Positions 23,401 through 33,400 of a stretch of DNA of 64,000 bases are shown piece after piece (position 1 is the first letter of the stretch; every line of letters starts with the position of its first letter). The notes beneath the pieces were generated by a model. That model saw only the letters and a list, made by a program, of their open reading frames with translations. It was not told where the DNA came from and did not search any database. This DNA comes from Litoditis marina (Eukaryota; Nematoda; Chromadorea; Rhabditida; Rhabditidae), in assembly GCA_964036275.1 (NCBI GenBank), contig OZ038436.1, positions 5,178,936 to 5,242,935 on the forward strand, given 5' to 3'. The position numbers were made by a program, and so were the translations under genes.

Positions 23401-26400
23401 TGTTTATTGGTTTCGGCGGAAACAATTACTACAAATGTGACCGCAATAAACTACGTTTCAAACTACTATAATATTAGTATGAAAAACGAATGTAAAGAAA
23501 GTAAAGATTAGTTTTGGATAAACATGTACAAGAAATATAAAAGAAGTCCAATAAAAATATTTTGAGGAAAAGTCTAATCTCGCTCGGTTTAAAAATTCAA
23601 AAAAAGGATACCGAGTTTTTTGCTACCGGAAGAAAACTTCTAATTGCGACTCACATTAATCCAGCTTATACTCCGTTGTTTTCAAGAGAAGCGAGATTAG
23701 CATTTTCCTCAAAATATTTTTATTGAACTTCTTTTATATTTCTTGTACATGTTTATCCAAAACTAATCTTTACTTTCTTTACACTCGTTTTTTATACTAA
23801 TTGAACTCTTTTTCTATGGTTACGAAGTAACGGTCATTTTTGATAAAAATTATATTTTTGAACAATAATCTAAACAAGGAATTTTATGTTTTTCTATTGG
23901 AGTTTTAAACCGCGCCGTAGTTCAGAACGTTTGTGTAGTTGTAACCTCGTTGAAGTGATAGCAAATTTTGTGCTCCAGGCAGGAATCGAACCTCCGTTCG
24001 CCGTGCGGGGAAAATTGTACAATTGCCCCCCCCCCTCACCTTAAGTCCCCCCCGTAGTACTATCACCCCCCTCCCAATACGATTTCCTATAGAGAGGGGG
24101 GTGATTGTAAATGGGGGGTGATTGTAAATGGGGGGGGGGTAATTGTACAATGTCGACGTTTAACAATTACCCCCCACAATACAAAATGGGGGGTAATAGT
24201 ACAACCCCGGACCTGTTTAACAATCGCCCCCCACTCAATCCAAACCTGCAGTAAAGAAGGACGTTGTACAATCACCCGCCCCCCCCCCCCCCCCTAGGGG
24301 TGGGGGGCGATTGTACTACGGGTCGGATTCCAACCTATTTCGGCTCAAGGGGGGGGGGACGATTGTACAATAAACCCGCCGTGCGTAAATAAATCCAATC
24401 CGCCATTCATACATGTGAATAGGAATGAAAACCAAGCTGTACCCGCCTGTCATGAGATCTCCATTGGAAAAATGATTCCTACTACACGTTTAACTCTTCT
24501 TTCATTTTTATTTTCACAAAACCGGTCTATCCATAATTTTTGCGAGACCATTTTCGGTCGTCTCACACGTAATATTCAAATTTACGACACACCTGAAAAA
24601 TACGTATACCTCAACTTTTTTATGGCTTTCTAACAGTGTAAGAAATTTCGGAATTAGTTGATTTTGAGCAAAACTGTGCCCAGATTTGAGGAGGCGGACA
24701 CTTTTGTCGCCGCCGCCGCCGCCGCCGACGCCGCCGCCGCCCCGCACGGAAGCCATTTCTGCGAGACGTTGGGTCCTCTAACTCCTCTCAACAATTTTTT
24801 TCTTGGAACGTGAACTCAATTTCTTGTAGACGTGTTGCCTTTCAGTAATTCATGCGAATATCTAGGGAAATGGTCGACGTAATTTGAAGAAAACTGTAAT
24901 AAACTGTTTTGTAATGTCTGCAGACCTTTGAACAAAAACTAATCGGCGCAGCGCTCCGCGCTGCGCCCGATGATTGTTTGAAATAGTTCATGTTATGATC
25001 ATGATGCACAACAACGGTTTTTACTAGGTCAGCCGAATAGCGTGAATCAGAACAGGCAATGTGCTTCCGGAATAATGAACTCTGGAGCGTGGAAGTGAGT
25101 TGTTTCTATCACGTGACAAAAATTAGTGTACTGTATATCTCAATTTCCGCTGTGTACGGACACTCTTCTCCGATTCCACACATTGTCAGCTATCGGCTCC
25201 CGTAGCGCGGTGGTGAGCGCGTGGCTACGAATCTTTCGTTCGCAGGTTCGATTCTGTCTTAAGACATTAATGGATGAATTCGGCACGCCGCATAACATTC
25301 ACAACTTTATGTTACAGTTTACAGCTTTACAACTTTATGTGACGTGAGAAAGGTGAAACGATCTATGTTATCTCTAAGAATTTTATCCGACTTCTTCATT
25401 TACCTGTATCCATTCTTTTTTCGCATCTCGCTAACTCGAATTGATTCGAAACATTGCAGTTATGGATTGTCTCAACTCGAATAATTGAAGTTTTTTGAAG
25501 AATTTTTTAGTACATCTGATTGTTCCACCGCAAAACCGTACGTTTGTTCAATGTCGAAGCCGATTGAAACACCTACCACTGGTGGGTAACCGTGAATGCT
25601 TAAATAATTTTTTTAAATAACACAATGTCGAAAATTCTTGTTCTGCTTTCAAAAAAAATTCTTTGACGAATGGAAATACCAGTCGAAACCGTATTTTGTC
25701 TCAATTAATGAACAGAAGCCGTTTATTTCAAGTTGCTCCCGGTCATTGTGATGGAAAGGGCCATTACTACAAGGAAACGGACGCCTGCTACCAGGTGAAC
25801 TTTCAAGACTTCTTGTAGTTTGACGACATTTTCAGAGATGCGTTTTGGTATGATAAGCAATCTTACGGAAAAATCCTCTCAGGTGTCTCTCAGGTAATAT
25901 TTTCGATGGTGAAAAAAAAGAAAAAAGACTAATGATGATGGAAAAAAGAAAAAAATTAAAGGTCATATTGCGGTTCGAGTTGAAGTTTTTAACTAGTTCG
26001 AATTGGCTTCTCCAATAACCTAAAAAAAACTTTAAAAAAAATTCAATGTGAAACGCGCAAAAATGGTCCCATATCTTGTTCTCAATTGCAAAGTTTGCTA
26101 GAACACCTTTATCTCACCCTGCATCTCCTCCAACATACGCAATTTCTCTGTTCTTACATCCCTCCGGGATGTGAGAGACGAGAAATAGTGAGGCAGAGCG
26201 AGAGACGCAAGATGGGATGAGAATGCCGGTATCTTCTAGCATACGTATACTATTACCCAAATGCACAGTCACGTGAAACATGTTAAACACAGCAAACTCA
26301 GTAAACGTGCTATGATAAAGTGCACGATGCTTCATCAGAATGCTAACTCGTGGCTATTCAATTGACTTCGAGTATATTCAGGTATTCGCGAACGCTGACT

Positions 26401-28755
26401 TCGCAGGGGCAGAGAACACCTGTGAGACGCTGGGCGGTCATCTAGCTTCTGTACATAGCAGTGGAGAAAACAATTTCCTAGGAGGTAGGTCAGATTTCAA
26501 GTCACTTCAGAACACAACTATTCATGAATCGAATAACGTCATTAAAGTGTCGCCTGACTGAGAAAGGCGCAAACACAAGTCCCGAAAGGTTTTGGACTTC
26601 GGAAAACCATAGGAGTTTGTGACGTGAAAAAATCATATAAATCAATTTCAGAGAAACCACACAGAGTTCTAACCAAAACTTGAGTTAAAATACGTTTACC
26701 GGGTATGCAAAATACTGTTCAAAGTGAGGTTTTCAGCCAAGTCCACCTTGTATCATTGAGCAAAACAGTGAACGTGGCGCTCCGTTGTATTTTCACGGTT
26801 TCCCTTCCCTCACTTTCAAAGGAGACCGAAACACAACTTAAGCAGTGGTTCTGTGCTGCTTTCAACTCTATCGAGTTCAGAGAGCACAAATAACTCGTGT
26901 TTTAGTTTGCTCAGTCCACGTGACATTCACATGACAATGGCGCGCGGCACGCACCGCGTCCTATCTAAAGTGGGATGCAGCAGCTTTATGAGAAACCATG
27001 TTGCTCTCCGGTCTTAACGTGACTAAGCATTTTGCACTAGCAGTGTGAGTCGGTTGCAGAAATCTCGAGATCGGGCGGTTCTGGGGCGTACTCCCAACAA
27101 GTTTGGATCGGACTTCACCAGTTCAACTACGAGTCACAGGGCGAGTGGTTGTGGACTGACGGAACGCCGGTTAGTTGAAATTTGCCATTATTCATATGAA
27201 AGTTAGGTGTAAGAACGGTAATATCATTTATATGATTTTTAGTGTAGTATTTATACTATATTATTTATATTATAACATTTATAGTATTAAAAACAAGTAA
27301 GAGTGAGTATTATCGTGGAATAATATGAAATCGAACATTATAATTATAAAGGGGTGTTATGTTTCAAGAAAAAAAAGAAAGTAAATGTAGTTATGTGTGC
27401 TTAGAAAAAACTATCAATAAATTTATAGTAGTATGTTAGGTTATATTAAATTGCGCCGTTTCAACTCTGAATCTCGACGATGTTGTTCTATTCGATGGTT
27501 GACGCATCTTCAGAAGATCTCATCAAATGGAACATGTTAATAGTAAACGACTAAACTATTTCTGATAGAAAAAATGAGAACAAAACCAAAAAAATTATAC
27601 CTGTGTCTTGATCGGTCGTGAAGAGGGGGGGGGGGGGCAGATAGTGTGTAGAGTAATAATGGTATGTTATATATAGTGTAGAGGTGTTTTATTAAAGCCA
27701 TGTGTGAGGAATTTCATAAAAATAAAGGTGTCACCATGTGTAACAATTTTCCGGTTTCAAAACCTTGGCATTATCTTTACTCTCATCGAGAAGTCATAAA
27801 AACCTTATATTTCGCCCAATTGTGAGAGCGAAAAATGAGCGCGCGTTCGGATCAAACAGTTGGGAAGTAGGTTTCAATTAGAAGAAACCTATTGGAATTG
27901 TATTTGCGCAAAACTTGCATTTTTCTTTCAGTACGACTGGTGGAACTGGGCTCCAGGAAATCCAAGCAATGCTTGGGGAAATGAACATTGTGGACAGGTA
28001 ACTATTGTTTTATTATCAGAAACAACTTATTATGGAAATATGTGCTCAGAGAAAGGTGCCACTCGAAATAGTTTCAACCCTGATTCAGAGGGGCTCAACT
28101 GATTATAACCCAACCCTCATAGAACAACCCCAAAATCGTCTTGAATCAGGGTTGAAACGATTTTGAGGGGCACCTTTCACTAAGCACATATGTCTATAAT
28201 AACATCCGAAAAGTCTTAATGACAAATATTTTAATATTTTTGTTTTAAATAACTATAAAAATAAGAAACAAGTTAGTCATATGTCAGTCAGCTCACTGAA
28301 CTAAGAACTATCACTGTATTGAAACTGAAAGACACTGTCAAACGTTTATCGTGCGTTGTAGTGTTTCACGTTCATCTGTTATACTGACCGCAGCGGTTAA
28401 CTATCGATTGAGTGAAATACTACCGAAAGTAACGTGTTGGACCTAGACGACACTGTGCAAGTAATTGTAATCGAATCATAATAAAGTGGCAAACTAATGG
28501 AATAGGCCGTACACAAATTAAGTATTAGCGATGTTGATCCGGCGAGAATCGGTTCTATTTTGGTTCCGGAAAATATAATATAAATATTCGATATAACTAT
28601 TTAATATAGTATGGTGAATATGAACGGAAAACATATTATTTTTTTTTCAGTTGTTGGCTGACAACAAGGCCTACTCGTGGGTGAATACGTGGAATGACAT
28701 CAAATGCTCCGAGTCTCTTCGCGCCTTCATTTGCAAGACGAAGGCTCTTCATTGA
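14478..28755 (+). CDS. Secreted C-type lectin-like protein, two CTLDs
   Basis: Probable secreted, possibly carbohydrate-binding protein; nematode genes of this large family are often intestinal and stress- or pathogen-responsive (family knowledge). Exons by phase: 14478-14572 (signal peptide MFLPALLLVICGFQQVHTQ), 15288-15403, 22190-22315, 25028-25094, a fifth ending 25794, 26382-26484, 27060-27169, 27932-27997, 28651-28755. CTLD1 shows NCEEWGGHLTAI, the WIGL motif, FTNW and QCASGIM. CTLD2 shows CETLGGHLASVH, WIGLHQF, WNWAPGNPS, NEHCGQ and a terminal FICK. The start codon directly follows TTTTTCTAG, suggesting trans-splicing. Exon 5 keeps frame if it starts at 25716, but the last cysteine segment of CTLD1 is not found, so one exon is missed or lost. 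Intron 2 holds a MULE transposon. Confidence 0.85.
14620..14862. repeat. MITE family H, copy 2, in lectin intron 1
   Basis: Inverted arms around CTCTACAGTAATATTTG and CAGATTACTGTAGAAGG; outer ends TCTGTTCCACGCAC and GGTTAAACGAACTGTAATT correspond to the copies at 900 and 47617. Confidence 0.55.
14999..15112. repeat. Palindromic MITE family A, copy 2, in lectin intron 1
   Basis: CAGGACGATTATGTGGACCA at the left and its inverse GTGGTCCACATAACCTTCTT at the right, around the conserved GAAAAATGTATTGCAATTT centre. Confidence 0.7.
15420..15543. repeat. MITE family B, copy 3, in lectin intron 2
   Basis: TACTAGATTGAAATTGAATA at the left to TTTGACGTGACTATGCAATT at the right, immediately after lectin exon 2 and just outside the MULE terminal repeat. 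Confidence 0.75.
17732..17812. repeat. Poly-G element family, short copy in a MULE intron
   Basis: ACTTTCACCCCCCGTGGTGG and its inverse form a perfect palindrome, followed by GGACCTATTTCGGTTGAAA and AGTGGAGGGCGAAAGTA. The CCTATTTCGG word recurs at 24330 and 43345. Confidence 0.6.
18170..18446 (+). repeat. AT-rich minisatellite, ~52-bp period
   Basis: About five units built from CATTTACTTATATACTTATA, TAATTCACTCATTTACTT and ATTTATTTACATT. It fills the intron before MULE exon 18448-18573 and gives a spurious Tyr/Leu-rich open frame. Confidence 0.85.
20610..21110 (+). repeat. ~290-bp direct duplication near the MULE 3' end
   Basis: TTGAATTGATTAAATCCGAACC at 20615 recurs as TTGAATTTACTAAATCTGAACC 285 bp later; GTGATACTGCAACTTTCAAT (20751) recurs as GTGTTACTGGAAGTTTCAAC (21050). 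Subterminal repeats of this kind are common binding regions in transposons. Confidence 0.5.
21352..21937. mobile_element. 586-bp TIR element rich in GGCGTTAACGCC palindromes
   Basis: Ends are inverse complements: GCAGCATTAATACTTTTTAC at 21352 and GTAAAAAGTATGAATGCTGC ending 21937, extending inward into CGTCGGCGTTAACGC. The perfect 12-mer GGCGTTAACGCC, or a one-base variant, occurs near both ends and again around 21372, 21412, 21473, 21841 and 21889, while the middle is AT-rich. No protein is evident. It lies just outside the right MULE terminus. Confidence 0.7.
23473..23801. repeat. Long hairpin element (~115-bp arms, ~95-bp loop)
   Basis: The arm starting ATTAGTATGAAAAACGAATG runs through AACATGTACAAGAAATATAA to GAAAAGTCTAATCTCGCT. 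The right arm AGCGAGATTAGCATTTTCCT through TTATATTTCTTGTACATGTT to TTTTTTATACTAAT is its near-perfect inverse complement. Transcribed as part of the lectin intron it would form a long dsRNA hairpin. Confidence 0.85.
23990..24375. repeat. Poly-G/poly-C element, copy 1
   Basis: Homopolymer runs of 6-16 G or C alternate with short words such as GATTGTACAA, GTAGTACAATC and CCTATTTCGGC. The right half (24238-24370) is the inverse complement of 43318-43440, including CAGTAAAGAAGGACGTTGTA. Related tracts are at 17732, 40257-40705 and 41800-42137. Confidence 0.75.
25122..25292 (+). repeat. tRNA-like short element, copy 1
   Basis: Contains a pol III A-box-like TAGCGCGGTGGTGAGCGCG and B-box-like GGTTCGATTCT, preceded by GTACTGTATATCTC and CGCTGTGTACGGACACTC. 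Same organisation as 31807-32002 and 39267-39465. It does not fold into a tRNA with a paired acceptor stem, so it is a tRNA-derived repeat rather than a gene. Confidence 0.65.
26095..26379. repeat. Two MITEs side by side (families C and B) before a lectin exon
   Basis: 26095-26252 is a family C palindrome (CTTTATCTCACCCTGCATCT to GCAAGATGGGATGAGAATGC). 26250-26379 is a family B copy (CACAGTCACGTGAAACATGT to GTGGCTATTCAATTGACTTC). The B element ends within about ten bases of the 3' splice site of the exon at 26382, so its terminus forms part of the acceptor region. Confidence 0.75.
26816..27016. repeat. MITE family D, copy 1 (AAAGGAGACCG termini)
   Basis: CAAAGGAGACCGAAACACAA at the left and GTTGCTCTCCGGTCTT at the right form TIRs. 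The interior has CAGAGAGCACAAATAACTCG and CACGTGACATTCACATGACA. Fuller copies in opposite orientation are at 34220-34430 and 36741-36961, and a left-end fragment at 33866-33912. It lies just upstream of the lectin exon at 27060. Confidence 0.75.
27700..27925. repeat. Repeat family J, copy 1, next to a lectin splice acceptor
   Basis: Shares TGTGTAACAATTTTCCGGTT, AAAAGTCAT..CCTTATATTTCGCC and TTCGGA..AAAACA..TGGGA words with 34590-34815. It ends a few bases before the acceptor of exon 27932-27997; the other copy ends close to the splice donor of exon 34822-34904 of the minus-strand gene. Confidence 0.55.
28038..28192. repeat. Hairpin MITE in lectin intron
   Basis: TATGTGCTCAGAGAAAGGTG and CACCTTTCACTAAGCACATA are inverted arms, with a second nested pair GTTTCAACCCTGATTCA and TGAATCAGGGTTGAAAC. 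A two-tier palindrome of about 155 bp. No other copy seen in the window. Confidence 0.7.
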
Positions 28756-30490
28756 AGTTTCACCAGACACAAAACGTGTTTCCAATGAAATAATTCAGTT
28801 CACATTGTTTTTGGTCTTTTTTGAAGTTAAAATCTGTTTTTCTCAAAAGTTCTTTGTTTTATTGCAAGACGAAAGCTCTCCATAAACAATATACTACCTA
28901 ACGGAATGTTTTTTCAAATGAAGTTGGGTGACTCAGATAACCAAACAGGAACACTATTGCGCGCTAATTATTATACTTGTCTTTAGTCAATTGTGCGTAC
29001 TTGTAATATTTTACAGTACAGTGTACTGTTTATCAATCGCACAGTCACGTGAAACATGTTAAACACAGCAGAACTGAGAAACGTACAATAACAAAGTGCA
29101 CGATGCCTCATTAGAATGCTAAGTTTCTGTGACTATTCCTTCGACTAGTATACTAAATCTGCTATACAGTGCTTTGAAAGTATGATTGAAAAAACTGAAA
29201 ACTCGAATTAGTTTGACTAACAACCCTTATTGACAGGTAGAGGTTCTCTTCAGTATTTCAGACAGCTATTACACAACTAATAAACAGATGTTGTGGACGG
29301 TGACGTGGACCAATCCCGTGTCATCGGTCCTTTACACTACAACTGAAAAAATGCAGTGCAGTTTGAAGGATTGAAGCGTTGTGATTGGACCACATAATCG
29401 TCCTGCTTTAATGTTGAAGTGACATTCTACTCAAGAGCGTACTGTTAAACTTTATGCGTTATGGATAGGTGAAATTATACTTTCTGCTGAAGTAGATGAA
29501 AAGCGATGCCTGAGCCGTACAACTACAACGTGGTGAATGATATTTTTTCTCGAGTGCAAGTAATTTTTACTCGTAAGCACTTGCATGAGTCCACTATTTA
29601 TTCAAATAATGAGTTTGTGACATTTTTCGAACTTCAACACCCATTTTCTCAGAAAAGGACAGTTTTCAATATGGTCGTTGATTGCTTCTCGCAGAGTGCA
29701 ACTTTTTTCTGAAATACCAGTTTCCGTTCTTTTTTTTCTGAAATACCAGATTTTCTGATCTATTATCATGCAAAACTTTATTTTTGTAACTTGTATACTC
29801 TTGTTAGACACGGTTATTGTCTACACTATATCATCCAAGAAAGCATGTTCCATAGTCCTAGCAAAAATGATGAAATTACCGGTTGATCTACCGTAGTTTC
29901 CAATTTTGTTCCCCCAATCCCAACAATCTTTACTTTTGGTTTTTGAACCTTTCTTCTGGTTTGCTTCCGTTGATTCGTTGTTAGTTTTTGTTTTTCACTC
30001 AATAATATCAAAATATTTCCGAGATACATTGAACAATCTTTTTTCAAATTTTATTCATGGTATCACAGTGATGTCCCGGATTCTGAAAATAAAATGGTTG
30101 AATATCACAAATTTCTTATATTTTGATTTTTTGTAGTTTGTAGGTTGCTATTATCCTAGTGAAACAGTGTGAATCATGAACTGAAACGTTTTGTTTTCTA
30201 CATTCTGAATCAACCTCGTAAAAGCTATGAAATGATCTGATAGAAAGTGTCTGCCGTCATGCACCAATTGCTCAAAGAGGGCAAGACACTTGAAAAGGGA
30301 AGACAGTTGTACTTTCGAAATGAACTCAAACTGAACTTTGAAGTGTGACAAAAATTTTATCAGTTTAGCACTTCTTACTTCTCATCTGTGACGTTCACGT
30401 GATGTGGGTAAATTAATAACACGCTAGAAACTTCATGTTTAGTTTTAGATAAGTAAAACGATAAAACTCAGTTAAAACTAGATAAAATGA
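28756..30490. other. Intergenic region between convergent lectin and 17-exon genes
   Basis: Only short unsupported frames. It contains MITE B copy 5 (29022-29152) and palindromic MITE A copy 3 (29293-29410). The 3' ends of the lectin gene (+) and the 17-exon gene (-) face each other across it. Confidence 0.6.
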
Positions 30491-30494
30491 TAGA

Positions 30495-33400
30495 TTAGGA
30501 AAAATTATGTTTAGAAAACATACACTTGGACACGAAGACACTCTGACAACCACCACCACTGTTAGCACCACTGGCACCGGTAGCGAACACCTAAATGCAT
30601 TGAATTACTGTAGATGGAGACAAGACAACGAGTAAGTTACCCCGATAACAAGGAACGTGACTCAACCATAGTGTTTTCTGTGTTTTAACACGAGACTCAA
30701 AGAACACAAACAAGGCAAAGTTGAAGTAAAGTTTAAATTGAATGCAATCACGCACAAAATCTACTAAAACGGAACTACTACTACTACACTAAATGGAACT
30801 AGAACTATTCTGATAAAAGTGTAGTAGAAAATATGAACGCACCGAAACATTGCTGTCCCTCTTAGTTTCAGCGGCTCTAGCCTTTGCAATGTTACCCTGA
30901 AACAAATTTATCGAAAATATTACAAAAGTATAATATGTATATTTTTGCAGAGGTCCGCGGGATCTTCGCGGCGAGATCCAATATGGGACATGTTCGAGAC
31001 AGGCACAGTTGAAGCGGTAGAAAGAGAGGCAACTTGTAAATGCACGAAAACTTACTAATAAAACACATAAAGATTAATAATAGACTAATAATTACTACTA
31101 CTAACACTAATATCAACACTAATACTACTGATAACTACAACTAACAAACGTAATAAAACGACCAACAAAAAACAAAGTAAAATGACTCACGGGTGTAACG
31201 AAGACACTTGCGTTGGGATCAAAAGGTCCCTGGTTGAAGGCGACAGATTGTACTTCACAGGCAGCCTGAAACAGAACGAGTTTAACCAAACTACACGCTA
31301 CAAAGCTGGGCTACCTTTTTAATCATACATCATTAAATTCTGTATAATGTTCATTATTAATATAAATTGTGAAGTTGGGAAATCAAGTTTTTTTTTGTTA
31401 ATAAACAAACTACCAACAAAAAAAAAGAACAACAAAAGAAGATAACACCCAAAGACACCTAAAGAACCGAAAGAACTCCGTAATTAAACGCATAAACAAA
31501 TCAGGCGAAGTGAACAAACAAAAACTGACCGCAGCTCCGTTGGCGGGATTGGCGCTAGCTTCCATGTCCTTTTTGACTTGATCGGTCGACTTTCCGGAAA
31601 TCTTGGCCTGGGCAGCAACCTCGGCGTTTTTGGTCTCATTGGCGAAAGTGGCCTGGTTGGTCTCTTCCCTGTAAATATACCAGTAAATTCACGGGAAAAA
31701 AAAACGTAACAATTCACGTAACAATTCTGTTTTTCTGTCTGGAAAGTATGAAAATTTCATAGTCCATAGACGTATAAACGTATTTCGGGAACATAGACGT
31801 GATGAATATTATAGTCGTTGCCAACGGAAAGGCGGGACGGTACTGTATATTTCACTTTCCGTTGTGTACGTACAGATGTCTTTGATTCCAAACATGCCCG
31901 TTGTGCCTTCTAATAGCGCAGTGGTTAGCGGCCTGCTACGAATCTTTTGCTCGCAGGTTCGGTTCCGAGACCGAAATTTATAGATTTGGCACCCACTATA
32001 GTCCATAGTCAATGTTCAAATGAGCATAGCATAGAGAGTACGCTCGGTTAGACGGGTAGTGAGTAAATATTCCATTCACTAAGTTGCTTAGTTAGGAAGT
32101 AAGTTGATTAGAATAACAGAATAAAACGCATACTTCTTGGCGAGTTCCTGCCATTCCTTGTCTTGGTACTTGGCAGCCTCGGCGGGAACGACATTGACAC
32201 AGCCAGCTTTGTCGATGGTAGCATCCTTGTTGGCGATAAGCACCGGCTGGTTGTAGTCTCCCTGGAATAAACAAGCTAACAATTGTAAACAACAACAAAT
32301 GTCAAACTGAACACTAGACGGCGTAACAATCCCCACGAAAGTTCATGAGATCACCTCATGAGATATTGGCACGAGTTTCTCGTGAGATTCTATTGATTGC
32401 TATGCTACAACGTTAAGAGTTCACGAGTAGCTCATGAGGTATCTCATGAGAAACTCATATGAACTTCCAATGAGGTTGGACGGTTTGCTACGCCGCTAGA
32501 AAAGAACACATTTGAATGTATGTATGAAACAATATAGAGAATGTTTGAGGAAGTTGAAAAGAGTGTACGAGAAAATGTATGAAAAGATTTTCGATCTCCA
32601 TTTTTCAACTCTCTCACCTGGACAACTTTTCCGATGACAGTAGCGCCTTCGGGCACCTTTCCAACGGGAACAACCTCGAGTTTGCCCTCTTTTGTCATGA
32701 CAGCCTGAATCAACCAACACCTTACAATACATTATTACTTGCAAAACATTGATGAATTGAGTGATGTTCATCAACGATTATTGATTGATTACCATCGATT
32801 AATTTATCGAAGGTACTAAGGTCATAAGGTGATTAGGTAGACAGGCAAATCCCAAAATCACAAATCAAATCCACAAAAAAAATCCAATGTGTGGAAACGA
32901 AAAAAGAAAGTGTGAAAATTGAAAGTGGGAAGTGTGAAATGTCAAAGCGAAAAGTGTGAAAATAGTCTGAAAAGGGTGAGAGTGGAAAGTACGAAAATAG
33001 AAAGTGGAAATGTGCAGAACACGGGAAAAAATAATATACCTCTCCGAGGATGGTTCCGGCAGCAACAGCCCCTTCACGGGTAGTAGCAACGACCGGAGCG
33101 TCTAAAAGTATATAAAATGATAATAAATTATTCGTAAAGTCTCTCTTCCATTCAACTTTCCTAGTTCTGTGAAAGTTTCAGTTGATGAATAATGTAGGTT
33201 GTTTGTCAGAATTTTATGGGTTTCAAGATCGTAAAAAAATCATAGAAACAACTAACTGTCTCAGAAATACTGTTAAATAGTTATTTGTCGGAATCGTATG
33301 GGTTTGCAGTTCGAAAAATTTATAGCTTAAATTTCAGGAACAAACTTGCAAAAAACACAAAACTTACAAACTTACAAAAACAACAAACTTACAAAAATAA

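Larger units (their letters stand above)
22316..25027. other. Lectin intron 3, repeat-filled
   Basis: No exon seen in its first 2.7 kb. Contents: a long inverted-repeat hairpin (23473-23801), a poly-G/poly-C element (23990-24375) and a short CCG-rich tract (24711-24745). The GCGCGCGC word near 22982 and the AT-rich remainder give no further signal. Confidence 0.6.

Noticed and set aside
31903..31970. Possible tRNA gene
   Set aside because: A and B boxes are present but there is no pairing acceptor stem, and the sequence is part of a repeated ~195-bp element with inverted ends.
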